A DNA stretch of 64,000 nucleotides from CAJXJP01 sp964022365 (GTDB lineage: Bacteria > Patescibacteriota > Gracilibacteria > BD1-5 > UBA6164): the NCBI GenBank assembly GCA_964022365.1, contig CAXHZN010000004.1, forward strand, positions 68,471 to 132,470, read 5' to 3'. The notes below the pieces were generated by a model. It was not told the origin of the DNA, searched no databases, and saw only the letters and a list, made by a program, of their open reading frames with translations. Each line of letters opens with the position of its first letter. The first letter of the stretch is position 1. This document shows positions 62,747 to 64,000 of this stretch, piece after piece. The translations under genes were made by a program, and so were the position numbers.

Positions 62747-63064
62747 TTATTTTATATTTGATAATAAATGTAAATGGATATGCATAACTTCTTGTCAGCC
62801 TTTTTCTCATACATTAAAATGGAGTTTATATCCTTGTGAAATTCATAAATCTTTTGCAATATTTTTTGCTACAAAAAACATTTCTGCTAAAAGTTCCGCA
62901 TCCTGATCTTCTAAATCATTTATAGTAGGAATTTCTTTTTTTGGTATAATTAACAGATGTGTTTTTGCTTGAGGTTGTATATCTTTGATAGCAATAATTG
63001 TATCATTTTCAAAAATAATTTCTGCTGGTATTTCTCTATTAATAATTTTTGTAAAAATGCTCAT
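62747..63064 (-). CDS. HIT family nucleotide hydrolase
   Basis: A 105-residue histidine-triad protein. FTKIINREIPAEIIFENDTIIAIKD is the HIT opening, THLLIIPKKEIPTIND follows, and VMHIHLHLLS near 93-99 is the catalytic HxHxH motif. HIT proteins hydrolyse adenosine phosphoramidates or dinucleotides. Slightly shorter than usual but complete. Eight bases downstream of its stop lies the solute-binding-like gene; ten bases upstream the 85-residue gene ends, so the three may be co-transcribed. Confidence 0.92.
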
Positions 63065-63073
63065 AATAATTGT

Positions 63074-63331
63074 TTAATAATCTATTTGTGTATAATCTGA
63101 ACTTCCACCACTAAAATCTAAACTCGCACTTGTTTGACTATCATACTGAGTAAAAATAAATATATATCATAAAAGTGTTAAAGTAACTAAAAATATAAAT
63201 AAAATATTTGTTACTTTAACAATATGATGAGAAAAGTTTTTAAATTTATACGAATGTAAACGAGAAATAAAAAATAATCCCCAAACGAGCGTTAAAATAA
63301 AAGTATAAATTCCTAAATAAACAAACAGCAT
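63074..63331 (-). CDS. Hypothetical two-helix membrane protein, 85 aa
   Basis: Not recognised. Residues 1-22 (LFVYLGIYTFILTLVWGLFFIS) and 42-63 (ILFIFLVTLTLLGYIFIF) are membrane helices, with a basic loop between (RLHSYKFKNFSHH). The tail is Ser/Asp-rich (SLDFSGGSSDYTQ). One TGA glycine lies in helix 2. The size and topology recall SecG, but no SecG motif is evident. It ends ten bases before the HIT gene. Confidence 0.55.
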
Positions 63332-63407
63332 AAATTTCAAAAAGTTATTTTTAAACCAGACTTATTATATAAATCAATTCTTTTTTATTATATTTGATAT
63401 TTTTTTT

Positions 63408-63436
63408 TTGCAAATTTAATAACTCTCTGTTATAAT
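63408..63436 (+). promoter_or_regulatory. Near-consensus sigma-70 promoter
   Basis: TTGCAA (63408-63413) and TATAAT (63431-63436) with a 17-base spacer, 40 bases before the ATG at 63476. Confidence 0.75.
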
Positions 63437-63475
63437 CGTATAGAACTATAGATTTAATTTTTGATATATAAAATT

Positions 63476-63850
63476 ATGGCTGAAATTACACATAATGATA
63501 AAAAATTTGTGATTTCTGATGAAATTCAAGCACAATACAACGAATTAGTACAGCTAATCCTAGCGACAGATTCAATGGATGACAATGAAAGACAATACTG
63601 GTTTGATATCATGCCTTCAATGACAGATGAACAAGTAGACAGACTTTTTAATATTCTAGATACAGAAAAGAAAAAACTTCAAGAATTAGAATCAAAATAT
63701 CAAGAAGAAATCAAATCTCTTAATGAAAAACATCTTATCGAATGGCAAGATTTTCAAATGAAAGATAACAAGAAAAAAATCAAAGAAGAAGAATCAAAAG
63801 ATAAAGATTCTGATGCTGATGACGTTTTAAATATGTTAAATGATTTATAA
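63476..63850 (+). CDS. Acidic helical protein, 124 aa
   Basis: Not recognised. The first 60 residues are a small acidic domain (EIQAQYNELVQLILATDSMD, YWFDIMPSMTDEQVDRLFNI). A long coiled coil and a Lys/Glu/Asp tail ending DADDVLNMLNDL follow. ATG at 63476 is preferred to one at 63461 by distance from the promoter. There is no glycine at all. The layout suits a scaffold or adaptor; no function is assigned. Confidence 0.6.
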   Translation: MAEITHNDKKFVISDEIQAQYNELVQLILATDSMDDNERQYWFDIMPSMTDEQVDRLFNILDTEKKKLQELESKYQEEIKSLNEKHLIEWQDFQMKDNKKKIKEEESKDKDSDADDVLNMLNDL

Positions 63851-63856
63851 AATATA

Positions 63857-63896
63857 GAAAAGCCCAACTAAAATTAATTTTAGTTGGGCTTTTGTT
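63857..63896 (+). terminator. Intrinsic terminator
   Basis: An AAAAGCCCAACTAAAATT / AATTTTAGTTGGGCTTTT hairpin, the longest stem in the window. Confidence 0.95.
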
Positions 63897-63918
63897 TTAA
63901 TATTTTTAATATAATTTA

Positions 63919-64000
63919 TTATTTATAAATTCATCCTCTACTATCAGCATCAAAAAATATTATAGTTATTTCATTTTCTATTATTTCATATACAAATATA
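63919..64000 (-). CDS. 3' end of a gene, possibly RelE/ParE-like toxin
   Basis: Only the last 27 codons are in the window: VYEIIENEITIIFFDADSRG, then GIYK and TAA, with Gly from TGA. A closing strand pair ending in RG.IYK resembles the C-terminus of RelE/ParE plasmid-stabilisation toxins, but the fragment is too short for a firm call. Confidence 0.4.

Noticed and set aside
63074..63331. secG
   Set aside because: Two helices and a Ser-rich tail suggest it, but the SecG signature residues are not visible.
1..64000. UGA read as tryptophan (mycoplasma-type code 4)
   Set aside because: TGA falls on conserved glycines (Walker A, LSGGE, NRTGD, GFGD), and conserved tryptophans are TGG.

Overview
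This AT-rich window (GC roughly a quarter to 30 percent by eye) comes from a Candidate Phyla Radiation bacterium of the Gracilibacteria/Absconditabacteria (BD1-5/SR1) type. In-frame TGA codons occur in nearly every long gene and sit where the protein family has glycine: both Walker A loops and both LSGGE signatures of the ABC-F ATPase, the NRTGD motif of the DpnII-like endonuclease, the GFGD filter of the potassium channel and the GGGWT motif of a fibrinogen-like domain. TGG still encodes conserved tryptophans. The window therefore reads with genetic code 25 (UGA = Gly). Gene models below end at TAA or TAG only, so genes that look broken into short pieces under the standard code are rejoined.

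Layout. 1-3.2 kb: end of a MacB/FtsX permease, then two tandem prepilin-like genes that share about 700 bp almost identically and carry a fibrinogen-like domain. 3.2-11.5 kb: an SSB-tailed small protein, an ABC-F ATPase, a membrane-anchored spermidine-synthase-like protein, a phosphodiester-glycosidase-like lipoprotein, a 29-residue membrane peptide, a DUF2461 protein and a DUF4015 glycosidase-like protein. 12.1-17.2 kb: a DNA-modification island with an N4/N6 methylase, a DpnII-type GATC endonuclease and a Dam methylase; a PIN-domain protein and a two-helix membrane protein lie inside the Dam-DpnII operon. 18.0-18.5 kb: tmRNA. 18.6-27.8 kb: HD hydrolase, EgtD-like methyltransferase, DoxX, a third prepilin/fibrinogen-like gene, uvrB, and a PGRP amidase-SpoIID fusion. 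27.8-35.5 kb: small unknowns, a U32-like protein, an ArsC/Spx-like protein, and a run of yvcK/cofD, galU, ferredoxin, a membrane protein and metG.

35.7-42.5 kb: SD-led small genes, a zinc-ribbon potassium channel, a Ste24 protease, cysS, a thioredoxin-like ferredoxin, tRNA-Phe(GAA) and tRNA-Leu(GAG). 42.5-51.3 kb: a repeat-containing lipoprotein, an FtsI/PBP2-type penicillin-binding protein, murL, rpsO, rel and a fourth prepilin. 51.3-64 kb: methyltransferase, argS, an AAA ATPase, a large TrbL/VirB6-like membrane protein, gatB, an HPF/RaiA-like protein, hemW, a sugar-binding-protein-like lipoprotein, a HIT hydrolase and small unknowns.

The core genes (aminoacyl-tRNA synthetases, gatB, tmRNA, rel, uvrB, murL, PBP) are housekeeping. 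The accessory set, namely pilin/fibrinogen-like surface proteins, peptidoglycan hydrolases, a phosphodiester glycosidase and a membrane-embedded restriction island, fits a small surface-attached or episymbiotic cell. That lifestyle is an inference. Almost every gene ends in or beside an intrinsic terminator; several are shared between convergent genes. No gene-free stretch exceeds 300 bases. No rRNA, CRISPR array, IS element or tRNA-Gly(UCA) was found.
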